Origin: Chitinophagaceae bacterium
Lineage (GTDB): Bacteria > Bacteroidota > Bacteroidia > Chitinophagales > Chitinophagaceae
Reading direction: 5' to 3'
NCBI GenBank assembly: GCA_019638595.1
Contig: JAHBTJ010000008.1
Location: 186,001-250,000, forward strand
DNA length: 64,000 nucleotides
In this document: piece after piece, positions 35,766 through 44,678 of the stretch
Layout of the letters: each line of letters opens with the position of its first letter
Position numbering within the stretch: the stretch's first letter is position 1
Made by a program: the position numbers and the translations under genes
The notes under the pieces: model-generated
The model's database searches: none
What the model was told of the DNA's origin: nothing
Seen by the model: only the letters and a program-made list of their open reading frames with translations

Positions 35766-35933
35766 ATGCCTTAAAGGCTAACAGGAACGTGCTTGTCGAA
35801 AAATTTACCGTTCTTACTATATATATTATTTTTTTAAAATTTATTTTATACTTTTACCCGTTGGTGGTACAGCCCTTTATCATTGCAGGAGTAGTATTAC
35901 GAACATCCACACCACAGAAAACTAATTTATCCG

Positions 35934-37385
35934 ATGCTGTTCAACTCGATCGAATTTGCACTATTCCTGCCGATAGTATTTGCATTATATTGGTTTGCTA
36001 CTAACAAATCTCTTAAGCTTCAGAACATACTCCTTTTAATAGCCAGTTATTTCTTTTATGCCTGCTGGGACTGGAGGTTTTTATTTCTCCTCATGTTTTC
36101 TACTTTACTGGATTATTTCACCGGTTTAAAACTAGACCAGGTAACCAATCGCAGGAACAAAAAAATATGGCTCTGGATCAGTATTACCATTAACCTTGGG
36201 TTTTTGGTTTTTTTTAAATACTACAATTTCTTTATAGACTCTTTCGCGCAAATGTTCTCTGCCGCAGGGCTGCATTTCAGTCCCATTACCCTAAACATCA
36301 TCCTGCCGGTTGGCATTTCGTTTTATACATTTCACGGGCTGTCGTATGTAATTGACATATACAACGGGAAAATAAAGTCGGAAAAAAGCTTTGTTGACTA
36401 TGCCGTTTTTGTAAGCTTCTTTCCTTTGCTGGTAGCGGGTCCTATTGAAAGAGCTTCTCATTTATTGCCACAGATAAAAAAGGAAAGAACGTTTGACTAC
36501 GGCCGTGCCGTGGATGGGCTGCGACAGATATTATGGGGACTTTTCAAAAAAATAGTAATTGCAGACCAATGCGCCACCTATGCCAACCTCATATTCAATA
36601 GTCCCGAAGATTTTACCGGAAGTACCCTGATAATAGGGGCTTTGTTTTTTACTTTCCAGATTTACGGAGACTTTTCGGGTTATTCGGATATTGCGCTGGG
36701 TACAGCCCGCCTGTTCGGGATAGAATTACTGCGCAATTTTGCCTTCCCCTATTTTTCGCGCGATATAGCGGAGTTCTGGAGACGATGGCATATCTCCCTT
36801 TCCAGTTGGTTCAGAGACTATTTGTATATACCGCTGGGCGGAAGCAAGGGTGGCACATGGATGAAGGTGAGAAACATATTTATCATTTTTCTGGTAAGCG
36901 GGTTCTGGCATGGAGCTAACTGGACCTTTATTCTTTGGGGGGCATTGAATGCCCTGTATTTTTTACCATTGCTGCTTAGCAACCGGAACAGGGTAAATCT
37001 TGAAATTGTAGCCGCCGGAAAAACATTTCCAACGTTCAGGGAAGCATTCAATATAGCCATAACCTTTACGCTTACTGTTTTTGCATGGATATTTTTCAGG
37101 GCTGAAGATATAGGGCACGCGTTCGGTTATATATCGCGGATATTCACCGCGCCATTTTTTCCTGTAACGGTTTTTGAAGGCATTTACCAGGCATTGGGCG
37201 CCGCCGTTGTTATTGTATTTTTCATGTTAATTGAATGGAAAGGAAGAGAACAGCAATACGCAATCGCAAAACTGGGCTTTACATGGAGCAGACCCTGGAG
37301 ATGGGCATTCTATTCCTTTATTATATTCCTGATCGGTATGTTTATGGAAACCAATGAAATGCCGTTTATTTATTTCCAATTTTAA
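35934..37385 (+). CDS. MBOAT-family O-acyltransferase (AlgI/DltB-like)
   Basis: A 483-residue polytopic membrane protein with about eleven helices. The MBOAT core shows 'FWRRWHISLSSWFRDYLYIPLGG' in pieces and the invariant catalytic His in 'SGFWHGANWTFILWG'. 'AGPIERASHLLPQ' and 'GDFSGYSDIALG' are also family marks. It carries acetyl groups from the cytoplasm across the inner membrane for transfer to an exported polymer. The next gene, 11 bases downstream, encodes an SGNH-like partner, as in alginate or teichoic-acid O-acetylation modules. No polysaccharide synthesis genes are adjacent, so the acceptor is unknown. Confidence 0.93.
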   Translation: MLFNSIEFALFLPIVFALYWFATNKSLKLQNILLLIASYFFYACWDWRFLFLLMFSTLLDYFTGLKLDQVTNRRNKKIWLWISITINLGFLVFFKYYNFFIDSFAQMFSAAGLHFSPITLNIILPVGISFYTFHGLSYVIDIYNGKIKSEKSFVDYAVFVSFFPLLVAGPIERASHLLPQIKKERTFDYGRAVDGLRQILWGLFKKIVIADQCATYANLIFNSPEDFTGSTLIIGALFFTFQIYGDFSGYSDIALGTARLFGIELLRNFAFPYFSRDIAEFWRRWHISLSSWFRDYLYIPLGGSKGGTWMKVRNIFIIFLVSGFWHGANWTFILWGALNALYFLPLLLSNRNRVNLEIVAAGKTFPTFREAFNIAITFTLTVFAWIFFRAEDIGHAFGYISRIFTAPFFPVTVFEGIYQALGAAVVIVFFMLIEWKGREQQYAIAKLGFTWSRPWRWAFYSFIIFLIGMFMETNEMPFIYFQF

Positions 37386-37396
37386 AAACATAAGTG

Positions 37397-38332
37397 ATGC
37401 CTGAAGTTCGCAAGTTCATAAAATCGGTTGGTATATTCCTGCTGTTCACGACAATAATGTATTTCGCCTATCTTTTTATGTGGGCCGATTTTATGCCCAG
37501 GTTCCTGCAAAAGAATATATTTTACCGTATCGGCTCTACGGGGTATACGTTTACCAGGCTGCAGGAAGTAAAAACAACCCAAAATGTAGATGTCCTTTTT
37601 CTTGGCTCCTCACACACTTACCGGGGCTTTGATCCACGCATATTTGCAAAGCATGGCATGAAGTCTTTTAACCTGGGATCAAGCTTTCAATGCCCCACTC
37701 AAACAGAAATTTTATTAAAAAGATACCTGCACACACTTAATCCCAAAACAATCGTTTACGAAGTTTATTATCCAACCCTGGCCAGCGATGGCATAGAATC
37801 ATCCGTGGATATCATTTCAAATGATAAAAACGATATGGAGTCTTTGAAAATGGCATGGAAGCTTAAGCACATTGGCACGGCAAATACGCTCCTATATGCC
37901 TATTGCAATGAGCTGATAGGAGCAACGGACGGGTTTAAGGAAAAGCTGGTTAAGGAAAGCGATGCATACATACCCGGAGGCTACGTAGAAAAAAAAGCGG
38001 AAGCCCCCAAGAGCGCGGTGCTCAAGCAGTCGCCCTGGCGATACGATTTAAATCCCCTGCAGGTGCAGGCTTTCGAAAATATCATCGCCTCAATTAAAAA
38101 AAACAATATAAGACTTATATTGCTGCAGGCTCCCATTACTAAAAAGCTGTATCAGTCTTTTAATAAAAAAGAAGAGTTTGATAAAAAAATGCGCGGTTAC
38201 GGCGAATACTACAATTTTAATGAAATACTCAACCTGGATGATTCGCTCCATTTTTATGACTCGGACCATTTAAGCCAGGCAGGAGTGGAGGTATTTAACA
38301 AGAAGCTCATTGAGCTGGCGTTCAAAAAATAA
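37397..38332 (+). CDS. SGNH-like partner of MBOAT acyltransferase
   Basis: A 311-residue protein with one N-terminal membrane segment (~10-30) and a periplasmic domain. Two blocks recall SGNH/AlgJ-AlgX-type O-acetyltransferases: 'VDVLFLGSSHTYRGFDPR' with the nucleophile Ser near residue 65, and 'DSLHFYDSDHLSQAG' near the C-terminus supplying Asp and His. Overall similarity beyond these blocks is low. ATG at 37397 is chosen; a GTG lies directly before it. It should take the acyl group moved by the upstream MBOAT protein and place it on a glycan in the periplasm (inference from motifs and pairing). Confidence 0.75.
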   Translation: MPEVRKFIKSVGIFLLFTTIMYFAYLFMWADFMPRFLQKNIFYRIGSTGYTFTRLQEVKTTQNVDVLFLGSSHTYRGFDPRIFAKHGMKSFNLGSSFQCPTQTEILLKRYLHTLNPKTIVYEVYYPTLASDGIESSVDIISNDKNDMESLKMAWKLKHIGTANTLLYAYCNELIGATDGFKEKLVKESDAYIPGGYVEKKAEAPKSAVLKQSPWRYDLNPLQVQAFENIIASIKKNNIRLILLQAPITKKLYQSFNKKEEFDKKMRGYGEYYNFNEILNLDDSLHFYDSDHLSQAGVEVFNKKLIELAFKK

Positions 38333-38426
38333 CCGGTAGCCATTGGGGCGTATTCACTCAGGTTAAGCCAGGCGCCCATGTTCCCAACTGAACACAATAA
38401 AGACTGTTTCGTATCAGGCGCCGTCC

Positions 38427-38495
38427 GTCCCGGAGGGATGGAAGGTCTGTAGCCAGATATACAGCAAAAATGTGTATGCGTCCTGTAGGAACGCC
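38427..38495. repeat. paired palindromic intergenic repeat (GTCC...GGA type)
   Basis: Two short palindromes lie about 45 bases apart. CCGTCCC with GGGATGG (loop GGA) is at 38430-38446, and GCGTCC with GGAACGC (loop TGTA, one bulge) is at 38479-38495. They are joined by a segment with GGTCTGTAGCCAG. From memory, similar GTCCCGTAGGGAC palindromes followed by a GGTxxGTAG element recur between genes in many Bacteroidota; I cannot check copy number here. The gap 38333-38955 has no gene. Confidence 0.45.
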
Positions 38496-38750
38496 AGGTG
38501 ATCACCGGGAAATGCAAGATGAATGTATAGTTGCATGAATAAGGGATTTCGAACCTTACAGAACAGGTTGCACAATATGTACGCCGGTGCACCAGGTTCG
38601 CCCCCTTTGCTATAAGGTAGATTTTTGAAAAGGAACCATGTTTTACAACACCAGGCATCCCGATGAGATGCATTGCTGCGGCCAGCCAAACGGATTTACC
38701 TTCGGTGAGAAAGTGACCTCTCGCAAAAAGTGATTTAACTATGTGTATAT

Positions 38751-38783
38751 AGGGTTCCGAACTTTTGGAAGGTTCGGAACCCT
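38751..38783. repeat. perfect 12-base inverted repeat
   Basis: AGGGTTCCGAAC (38751-38762) is exactly complementary to GTTCGGAACCCT (38772-38783), with a nine-base loop. No T run follows on either strand, so it is not a normal terminator. It lies ~170 bases upstream of the esterase gene. Confidence 0.6.
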
Positions 38784-38922
38784 GCTTTGAACTTGTTTTA
38801 ATGCTGATTGCAAAACCAAATACATCATTGGCATGGCACTGCAGGTTATTTGAATGAACGAGCTGTTGCATGCCTGAGTTAATTTGAAATACATCCTAGA
38901 CGCTATTTATCGTTCCTGCCAT

Positions 38923-38930
38923 TAATTTTG
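38923..38930 (+). promoter_or_regulatory. -7 promoter element of the esterase gene
   Basis: TAATTTTG fits TAnnTTTG and ends 25 bases before the esterase start codon. No convincing -33 element is seen. Confidence 0.4.
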
Positions 38931-38955
38931 TGCTGTTCATCATAAAACTCCAGGA

Positions 38956-39825
38956 ATGCGTTGTATAATAGTTATATGCTTATGCGTTTTGCTTTCTATT
39001 TCCCTCAAAGCACAGCTTGCCGATTCTGTAAAGATTGAAGGTCATTACAGAACATTTCATTTTAATCAGCCGGAAGTACAGCCCAATGCCGCGCTTGTAT
39101 TTGTACTGCATGGATCGGGCGGCGATGGAAAAGGCATAATGCGAACAACCTCAAAGCTGGAAGCAATAGCCAAACGGGAAAATATAGTGATCGTTTATCC
39201 CGATGGGTATAAACGCTTCTGGAACGAATGCCGTAAAATGGCGGATACTCCTCCCAACAGGGAAAATATTAATGAAGAAGCTTTTTTCAGCGCAATGATT
39301 GATTATTTCACAACGAAATACAAAACAGACCGCAGGAAAGTTTTTGTGGCAGGTACTTCGGGCGGCGGGCATATGGCATACAAGCTTGCCATGAACATCC
39401 CCCTCAAAATAAGGGCTATTACTGCTATTATTGCCAACCTGCCGGATAACGCTAACATGGATTGCGCTCCTTCCGGGAAACCGGTTCCTGTAATGATCGT
39501 GAACGGAACAGATGACACTGTAAATCCTTATGCAGGCGGGCTGATCCGGTCGGCCGGCATGAGCCTCGGCACCGTTCGCTCTACCGAACAAACTTTCGCG
39601 TATTGGTCGGGCATTGCAGGTTACAAAGGAGAGCCCGTAAAAAAAGCATACCCCGATACAAACCCTGCCGATGGAAAAATTATTGAAGGATATACCTATA
39701 AAAAGCCGGGTAAACCGGAAGTGACCTTATTGAAGGTTATTGGCGGCAGGCACGATTATCCCGGCGATATAGATGTTTACCTGGAAGCATGGGACTTTTT
39801 TAAACGGCAATTAAGCGCCCGTTAG
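38956..39825 (+). CDS. PHB-depolymerase/feruloyl-esterase-like secreted hydrolase
   Basis: A 289-residue alpha/beta-hydrolase of the LpqC / PHB depolymerase esterase family. It has a signal peptide (residues 1-19, 'LCVLLSISLKAQLA'). The oxyanion region is 'FVLHGSGGDG', the nucleophile Ser lies in 'VAGTSGGGHMAYK' (GXSXG), Asp in 'VNGTDDTVNPY' and His in 'GGRHDYPG'. In this family members cleave feruloyl or acetyl esters on plant glycans or short hydroxyalkanoate esters; the choice cannot be made from sequence by eye. It is followed on the same strand by a YdcF-like gene 58 bases downstream. It has its own -7 element. Confidence 0.88.
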   Translation: MRCIIVICLCVLLSISLKAQLADSVKIEGHYRTFHFNQPEVQPNAALVFVLHGSGGDGKGIMRTTSKLEAIAKRENIVIVYPDGYKRFWNECRKMADTPPNRENINEEAFFSAMIDYFTTKYKTDRRKVFVAGTSGGGHMAYKLAMNIPLKIRAITAIIANLPDNANMDCAPSGKPVPVMIVNGTDDTVNPYAGGLIRSAGMSLGTVRSTEQTFAYWSGIAGYKGEPVKKAYPDTNPADGKIIEGYTYKKPGKPEVTLLKVIGGRHDYPGDIDVYLEAWDFFKRQLSAR

Positions 39826-39883
39826 TTACCGCTTGTTTGTTCAGATTTTGTTTTTGATATTTACTTTTTGATTTTATATTCCC

Positions 39884-40648
39884 ATGTTCATTATCGGCAA
39901 GCTGTTTATCATATTGTTAAATCCTGTATTATGGATCGTGCTGATATTTTTATGGGGACTGCTCACCAAAAAAGAAAGAAGAAAGAAGCTTTGTTTTGTT
40001 GCCGGCATTGTGATGCTTCTATTTTTCAGCAATCCTTTTATTATACAACAATTAACCCTGGCATACCAGGCAAAAAAATATTCTTTACATAAAGAGGAAG
40101 CATACAGCGCCGGCATTTTGCTGGGCGGGTTTGCAGGAATGAACGATAGCGACCGGCAGGTATACTATGGAGAAGCCGCCGACAGGTTTATACAAACGGC
40201 GGAACTATACAAAACAGGGCATATCCATAAAATCATCATTGCTGCCGGCAGCGGATCCGTATTTGAGAAGCAATCTTTCCGGGAAGCAGATTTTGCAAAA
40301 GAGCAGTTGATCAATCTTTGTATTCCGGCAGACGATGTGTTTGCAGACCGCGATTCAAAAAACACGGCTGAAAATGCCATCAATGCGAAAAGGATCATTG
40401 ATTCCCTTGAGCTAAAGCCACCTTACCTGCTTATTACTTCCGCCATGCATATGCCCCGTGCAGTACGTACTTTTACAAAAGCAGGGGTAGCTGTTAAACC
40501 CTTTCCGGCCGCTTTTACAGTATTTCCCCGCAGTGGCTTTAACCTGGAAGATTATATTATTCCCTCATCCACGGCTTTTAAAAACTGGAACGTTTTCCTG
40601 AAAGAAATTGTTGGTACAATAGCATATAAAATTACAGGCAGAGGATAG
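39884..40648 (+). CDS. YdcF family protein (DUF218)
   Basis: A 254-residue protein with two N-terminal membrane segments (~3-25 and ~33-52) and a DUF218 domain (~65-245). Marks include 'AGILLGGFAG', 'IHKIIIAAGSGSV', 'DSKNTAENAINAKRI' and 'LLITSAMHMPRAVRTF'. Related ElyC/SanA proteins affect envelope precursor or vancomycin-barrier functions; the fold is nucleotide-binding-like but the activity is not settled. It lies between an esterase and a TonB receptor, all on the plus strand, though each of those has its own promoter-like element. Confidence 0.88.
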   Translation: MFIIGKLFIILLNPVLWIVLIFLWGLLTKKERRKKLCFVAGIVMLLFFSNPFIIQQLTLAYQAKKYSLHKEEAYSAGILLGGFAGMNDSDRQVYYGEAADRFIQTAELYKTGHIHKIIIAAGSGSVFEKQSFREADFAKEQLINLCIPADDVFADRDSKNTAENAINAKRIIDSLELKPPYLLITSAMHMPRAVRTFTKAGVAVKPFPAAFTVFPRSGFNLEDYIIPSSTAFKNWNVFLKEIVGTIAYKITGRG

Positions 40649-40687
40649 CCCGGTATTCAGGCTAACAACCGTTTTCACCAAGTTCCT

Positions 40688-40695
40688 TACATTTG
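40688..40695 (+). promoter_or_regulatory. -7 promoter element of TonB receptor gene
   Basis: TACATTTG exactly fits TAnnTTTG and ends eight bases before the start codon, so the leader would be very short. No room is left for a cobalamin riboswitch. Confidence 0.45.
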
Positions 40696-40703
40696 CCCGC
40701 GTT

Positions 40704-42638
40704 ATGAACACAACTACCAGGATACTAATTGCAATGGTTAGCTTTACTGCGGCTGTAAGGGCCAGCGCCCAGGAAATAGAATTAGACCCCGTTACGGTTA
40801 CCGCATCCCTGAGCCAGAAAAGAGCTTCCGAAACCGGCCGGAATATTACCATTATAAAAGGAGAACGCTTTAAAAACCTGCCTGTTCATTCGGTAGATGA
40901 ATTACTACGGTATGTACCGGGCGTAGAGATACAGGCCCGCGGACCCATGGGCTCGCAAAGTGACATTGTACTACGGGGCGGAACTTTTCAGCAGGTGCTG
41001 GTAATACTGGACGGCATGCGGCTGAACGATCCCAATACCGGGCATTTCAACAGCTACATTCCCATTGCTCCTTCAGAAATTGAACGCATTGAAGTGTTGA
41101 AAGGGGCTTCTTCGGCCATACATGGCGCCGATGCAGTAGGCGGAGTGGTTTATATTATCACCAAAGCGTTTGCGGCCAAACAAAACGATGATGTAGCCCG
41201 GGTAAATGCGGGTATAAGCGCAGGTGAGTATGGCTTTTTAAATGCTGATGCCGGCTTTTTGTACAGTAAGAAAAATATCAGTGTAGGTGGTGGTGTGCTT
41301 ACCAATAATGCAGATGGTGTACAGCAAAGAGGCGCCAAAGGTTTTTTTCATAATACTACCGCGTCTGTTTCCGCTAATTATCACCTGAGCAGCAAATGGA
41401 ATATAGCCTACCGGTACGCGTACGACACGAGAGATTTTGCAGCGCAGAATTTTTACACCACGTTCCTTTCCGATACGGCAAGTGAAACAGTTATTTCCCG
41501 CTGGCACCAGGTAAGGGCAGCCTACCATGCTGAGAAGCAGTCTTTTTCAATAGACGCAGGAATTAAAAATGTAAGTGACCGGTATAGTTATAATACAATA
41601 TCGGCCCCTAACAGCAGCTCCTCAAAATTGTTACAGGCTTTACTGGTTTACCAAAAACAGCTCAGTCAGTCAACCGTATTGGTAAGCGGGTTCAATTACC
41701 AGCAAAAAAACATTGAATCGAACGACCGGGGAGAACATACATTATTCCTCGCCTCTCCTTTTATCAATATATCGCAGCAAATAGGAAAACATTTTACCAT
41801 CCGCCCTTCCGCGCAATGGGTATTCTTTAAAAATATCTCTTCCGAATTTGTACCGCAACTGGATCTTTCGTTTAAAACCAACGGTATACAGTTACGCGGA
41901 AGTGTGGGAAAAACCATTCGCGACGCTGATTTTACAGAGCGTTATAACAACTATAATAAAACGTTGGTTACAAGCGGCAGGATAGGAAACCCTATGTTAA
42001 AAGCTGAGAGGTCGTTAAGCTATGAAGCAGGTGCAGACTGGTTCCTGCAAAACAAATTAAAAGTGTCGGCTACTTTTTTTCAACGCTTTCATGAACGTTT
42101 AATTGACTACAGCAACACAGATTATGCCGATATGCCCAGGAAAGATAACCTTTCGCCTACCGGTACCTACGCACTGGCTAAAAACATTGCCGAGGTAAAT
42201 ACCAAAGGCTTTGAAACAGATATTCAATATACACATGAACTGCAGAACCAGCAGTTTGTTACCGCGAGCATTGGATTGGTATGGCTGAGCAGTAACAGCA
42301 GCGATGCGGCTCCATCGTTCTATATCTCTTCGCATGCAAAGTTTCTCAGTAATTTTTCTATTATTTACCAATGCCACAATCTTACATTAAGCGTAAACGG
42401 CTTGTACAAAAAAAGGCAGGAACAAGCTGCCGATATCATCAATGCAAAAATTACACCCGACTATTTTATACTGAACGCCAAAGCGGAATATGGTTTTTTG
42501 AAGAAATCGCTCTCTATATTTGTACAAACAGACAATATATTTAATAAACAATACAGCGACCTGCTGGGATCGGTTATGCCGGGCAGATGGATGATGGGCG
42601 GCATAAAATACCAGTTTGTAAAGAAAGGGAAGCAGTAG
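40704..42638 (+). CDS. TonB-dependent receptor, BtuB-like layout
   Basis: A 644-residue outer-membrane receptor: signal peptide (ending 'VRASAQEIE'), TonB box region, plug (~30-150) with 'LLRYVPGVEIQARGPMG' and 'IERIEVLKGASSAIHGADAVGG', and a barrel ending near 'WMMGGIKYQF'. There is no carboxypeptidase-regulatory domain, and the length is close to BtuB or small vitamin/metal receptors. Ligand unknown. The leader is too short for a riboswitch, which argues weakly against vitamin B12 control. Its stop codon ends three bases from that of the convergent deoxynucleoside kinase gene, so the two 3' ends must overlap in transcript. Confidence 0.88.
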   Translation: MNTTTRILIAMVSFTAAVRASAQEIELDPVTVTASLSQKRASETGRNITIIKGERFKNLPVHSVDELLRYVPGVEIQARGPMGSQSDIVLRGGTFQQVLVILDGMRLNDPNTGHFNSYIPIAPSEIERIEVLKGASSAIHGADAVGGVVYIITKAFAAKQNDDVARVNAGISAGEYGFLNADAGFLYSKKNISVGGGVLTNNADGVQQRGAKGFFHNTTASVSANYHLSSKWNIAYRYAYDTRDFAAQNFYTTFLSDTASETVISRWHQVRAAYHAEKQSFSIDAGIKNVSDRYSYNTISAPNSSSSKLLQALLVYQKQLSQSTVLVSGFNYQQKNIESNDRGEHTLFLASPFINISQQIGKHFTIRPSAQWVFFKNISSEFVPQLDLSFKTNGIQLRGSVGKTIRDADFTERYNNYNKTLVTSGRIGNPMLKAERSLSYEAGADWFLQNKLKVSATFFQRFHERLIDYSNTDYADMPRKDNLSPTGTYALAKNIAEVNTKGFETDIQYTHELQNQQFVTASIGLVWLSSNSSDAAPSFYISSHAKFLSNFSIIYQCHNLTLSVNGLYKKRQEQAADIINAKITPDYFILNAKAEYGFLKKSLSIFVQTDNIFNKQYSDLLGSVMPGRWMMGGIKYQFVKKGKQ

Positions 42639-42641
42639 CTA

Positions 42642-43277
42642 TCAGAACAGTCCGTATAACTGGCTGTCTATTTTACTGATGATCTCCCCTAAATGTTCTT
42701 CGTTTTCCGCGAATTTGTTTTTATCTATGTTAATAACAAGCAGGGCGCCCTCTTTATAGCTGTCAATCCATTTATTGTAATATTCATTCAAACGCTTCAG
42801 GTAGTCGAGCCGGATGTTCTCTTCATATTCCCTTCCCCGTTTTTGTATCTGCCCTACCAGTGTGGGCACCGACCCCTGCAGGTAGATCAGCAGATCGGGA
42901 GGGTTTACCATTTGCTTGAGCGTTTCAAAAAAACGGAAGTAATTATCAAAATCACGCTTGCTCATTAAACCCATTTCGTGCAGGTTGGGAGCAAAAATAT
43001 GGGCGTCTTCGTAAATGGTCCTGTCCTGGATAACAGTTTCAGCACCCTTCTGTATTTCTAATAAGTGGTTAAGCCTGTTGTTTAAAAAATATATCTGCAG
43101 GTTAAAGCTCCAACGGGGCATATCTTCATAAAAATCATACAGGTAAGGGTTATGTTCCACATCTTCAAACTGCGGTATCCAGCGATAGTGTTTGCTTAGC
43201 ATTTCAGTGAGGGTAGTTTTACCTGCTCCTATATTCCCGGCAATAGCAATATGCTTGGGTTTTTTAGTTTTCGCCAT
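42642..43277 (-). CDS. deoxynucleoside kinase
   Basis: A 211-residue cytoplasmic kinase of the dCK/dGK family. The P-loop is 'IAGNIGAGKTTL' (~14-22). 'FEDVEHNPYLYDFYED' and 'QDRTIYEDAHIFA' hold substrate-site residues including the DR(T/S) motif, and the Arg-rich lid 'QIQKRGREYEENI' follows. It phosphorylates salvage deoxynucleosides, in this group often deoxyadenosine or deoxyguanosine, at the 5' position. It is tail-to-tail with a TonB receptor gene and ~100 bases downstream of trpS on the same strand, so it may be co-transcribed with trpS. Confidence 0.93.
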   Translation of the reverse strand: MAKTKKPKHIAIAGNIGAGKTTLTEMLSKHYRWIPQFEDVEHNPYLYDFYEDMPRWSFNLQIYFLNNRLNHLLEIQKGAETVIQDRTIYEDAHIFAPNLHEMGLMSKRDFDNYFRFFETLKQMVNPPDLLIYLQGSVPTLVGQIQKRGREYEENIRLDYLKRLNEYYNKWIDSYKEGALLVINIDKNKFAENEEHLGEIISKIDSQLYGLF

Positions 43278-43379
43278 TACAAATGAAGGTTCAAGATTTT
43301 TTAAAAGACAGATGCCCGGTAAAGACGACTATCAAGATAAAGCATTTTAGCTGCTTTATACGGTTACATTACAATTTTA

Positions 43380-44387
43380 TTAAAAATATTTTATTCCTAT
43401 AGACTGTCTTACAAGCTGCATGGTTGCTTCGGCGCTCCGACGTGCTTTAAAAGCTCCTTTTTCAAGCACTTCCGCCAGGTATTTTTCGTCGTTGCGAATA
43501 GCTTCAGCTTTTTCACGGATCGGCGCCATGAACCGGATCATCTCTTCGGCTAATTGCTTTTTCATATCACCATAACGGATATTACAATTGGAATAATCAG
43601 CTTCAAACTTATTATATACATCTTCAGCGCCCGTAAGCCTTACCAGTTGAAAAAGGTTTTCAATATAATCCGGCTTGGGAGTACCGGGCGCTTTAGGGCC
43701 TTCATCTGTTTTAGCCTTCATGATCTTTTTGCGGATCAGCTCATCACTGTCGGAAAGATATAAAGTGGCATTCTGATTTTCACTTTTGCTCATTTTACCG
43801 GTACCATCCAGGCTGGGTACTTTTACCAGCTCCTGTCCAAAATTAAAAGCCACCGGCTCGGGGAATACTTCAGCATACCTGTGGTTGAACCGGGCCGCAA
43901 AATTCCTGGCCATTTCAAGGTGCTGCTCCTGGTCTTTACCTACCGGCACATACAGCGCGCGATGCAATAAAATATCCGCCGTCATCAACACCGGGTAAGT
44001 AAGCAACGCCGCGTTGATATTTTGCGGTTGCAGCCTTGCCTTGTCTTTAAAAGTAGTTGTTTTTTCAAGCTCGCCTTTATAGGCCAGTGTATTAAGATAG
44101 AAATAAAGCTCTGAGGTTTGATAAATGCTGCTCTGGCAGTATAAAGCCACTTTTTCCGGATCAAGGCCGCATGCAAGATATTCAGATATTACATGCAGCA
44201 CATTCTTTCTCAACTCGTTTGTATCGGGATGTGTAGTGAGCGAATGCAGGTCGGCGATCATAAAATAGCACTCATATTCATCCTGCATGCGCAAATAGTT
44301 TTTGAGCGCTCCAAAATAATTGCCCAGGTGTAAAATACCCGTGGGGCGAATACCGCTCATTACAATCTGTTTACCACTTTTTTCCAT
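43380..44387 (-). CDS. trpS: tryptophan--tRNA ligase
   Basis: A 335-residue class I synthetase of normal length. The HIGH-type motif is 'RPTGILHLGNYFGAL' and the KMSKS loop 'DGTGKMSKSENQNATLYLSD'. 'VPVGKDQEQHLEMARNFA' is the tryptophan/ATP pocket segment typical of TrpS rather than TyrS. It charges tRNA-Trp. ATG at 44387 is preferred: the 16 residues ahead of it (from 44435) are not family-like. Upstream lie ~290 bases before the divergent aldehyde dehydrogenase gene, holding a heptad array. No T-box is expected in this phylum and none is seen. Confidence 0.95.
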   Translation of the reverse strand: MEKSGKQIVMSGIRPTGILHLGNYFGALKNYLRMQDEYECYFMIADLHSLTTHPDTNELRKNVLHVISEYLACGLDPEKVALYCQSSIYQTSELYFYLNTLAYKGELEKTTTFKDKARLQPQNINAALLTYPVLMTADILLHRALYVPVGKDQEQHLEMARNFAARFNHRYAEVFPEPVAFNFGQELVKVPSLDGTGKMSKSENQNATLYLSDSDELIRKKIMKAKTDEGPKAPGTPKPDYIENLFQLVRLTGAEDVYNKFEADYSNCNIRYGDMKKQLAEEMIRFMAPIREKAEAIRNDEKYLAEVLEKGAFKARRSAEATMQLVRQSIGIKYF

Positions 44388-44540
44388 AGGGCGCGAAGAT
44401 ACATTAATTACCGTAGTGCCGGAATGAGGTTTCATCCATTTTATATCATTATACTCCTTATGTATGGTATGGCATTCGTTTTGCGATCAATTTGTAATCA
44501 TTGGCATACCTCACTTACTCCCTGCGCCGCAGGCGCGGCC

Positions 44541-44582
44541 CTGTACACCTTGTACCCTGCAACCTGAACCTTGTAACCTGAG
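44541..44582. repeat. heptanucleotide array, AACCTGT type
   Basis: Six phased 7-base units, for example CTTGTAC, CCTGCAA, CTTGTAA. The same unit type appears at 10395-10422. A small GC palindrome (CCTGCG/CGCAGG-like) precedes it at 44519-44532. It lies between the divergent trpS and aldehyde dehydrogenase genes. Confidence 0.7.
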
Positions 44583-44617
44583 TGTGTCCTATCGTCTCAA
44601 AACCATTATAAATAGGG

Positions 44618-44625
44618 TATTTTTG
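44618..44625 (+). promoter_or_regulatory. -7 promoter element of aldehyde dehydrogenase gene
   Basis: TATTTTTG fits TAnnTTTG, 53 bases before the start codon and 35 bases after the heptad array. Confidence 0.4.
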
Positions 44626-44678
44626 CAATTAAAACGTACACTGTATAATATAACTATTCATTGTAAACTTATTGCAAC

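Noticed and set aside
38254-38871. A 205-residue minus-strand frame overlapping the end of the SGNH gene
   Set aside because: It overlaps a well-supported gene and the palindromic repeat region, has no domain features and an unnatural composition.
40649-40703. Possible cobalamin riboswitch before the BtuB-like receptor
   Set aside because: The gap is only 55 bases and an exact -7 element lies eight bases before the start, so there is no room for the ~200-base element.
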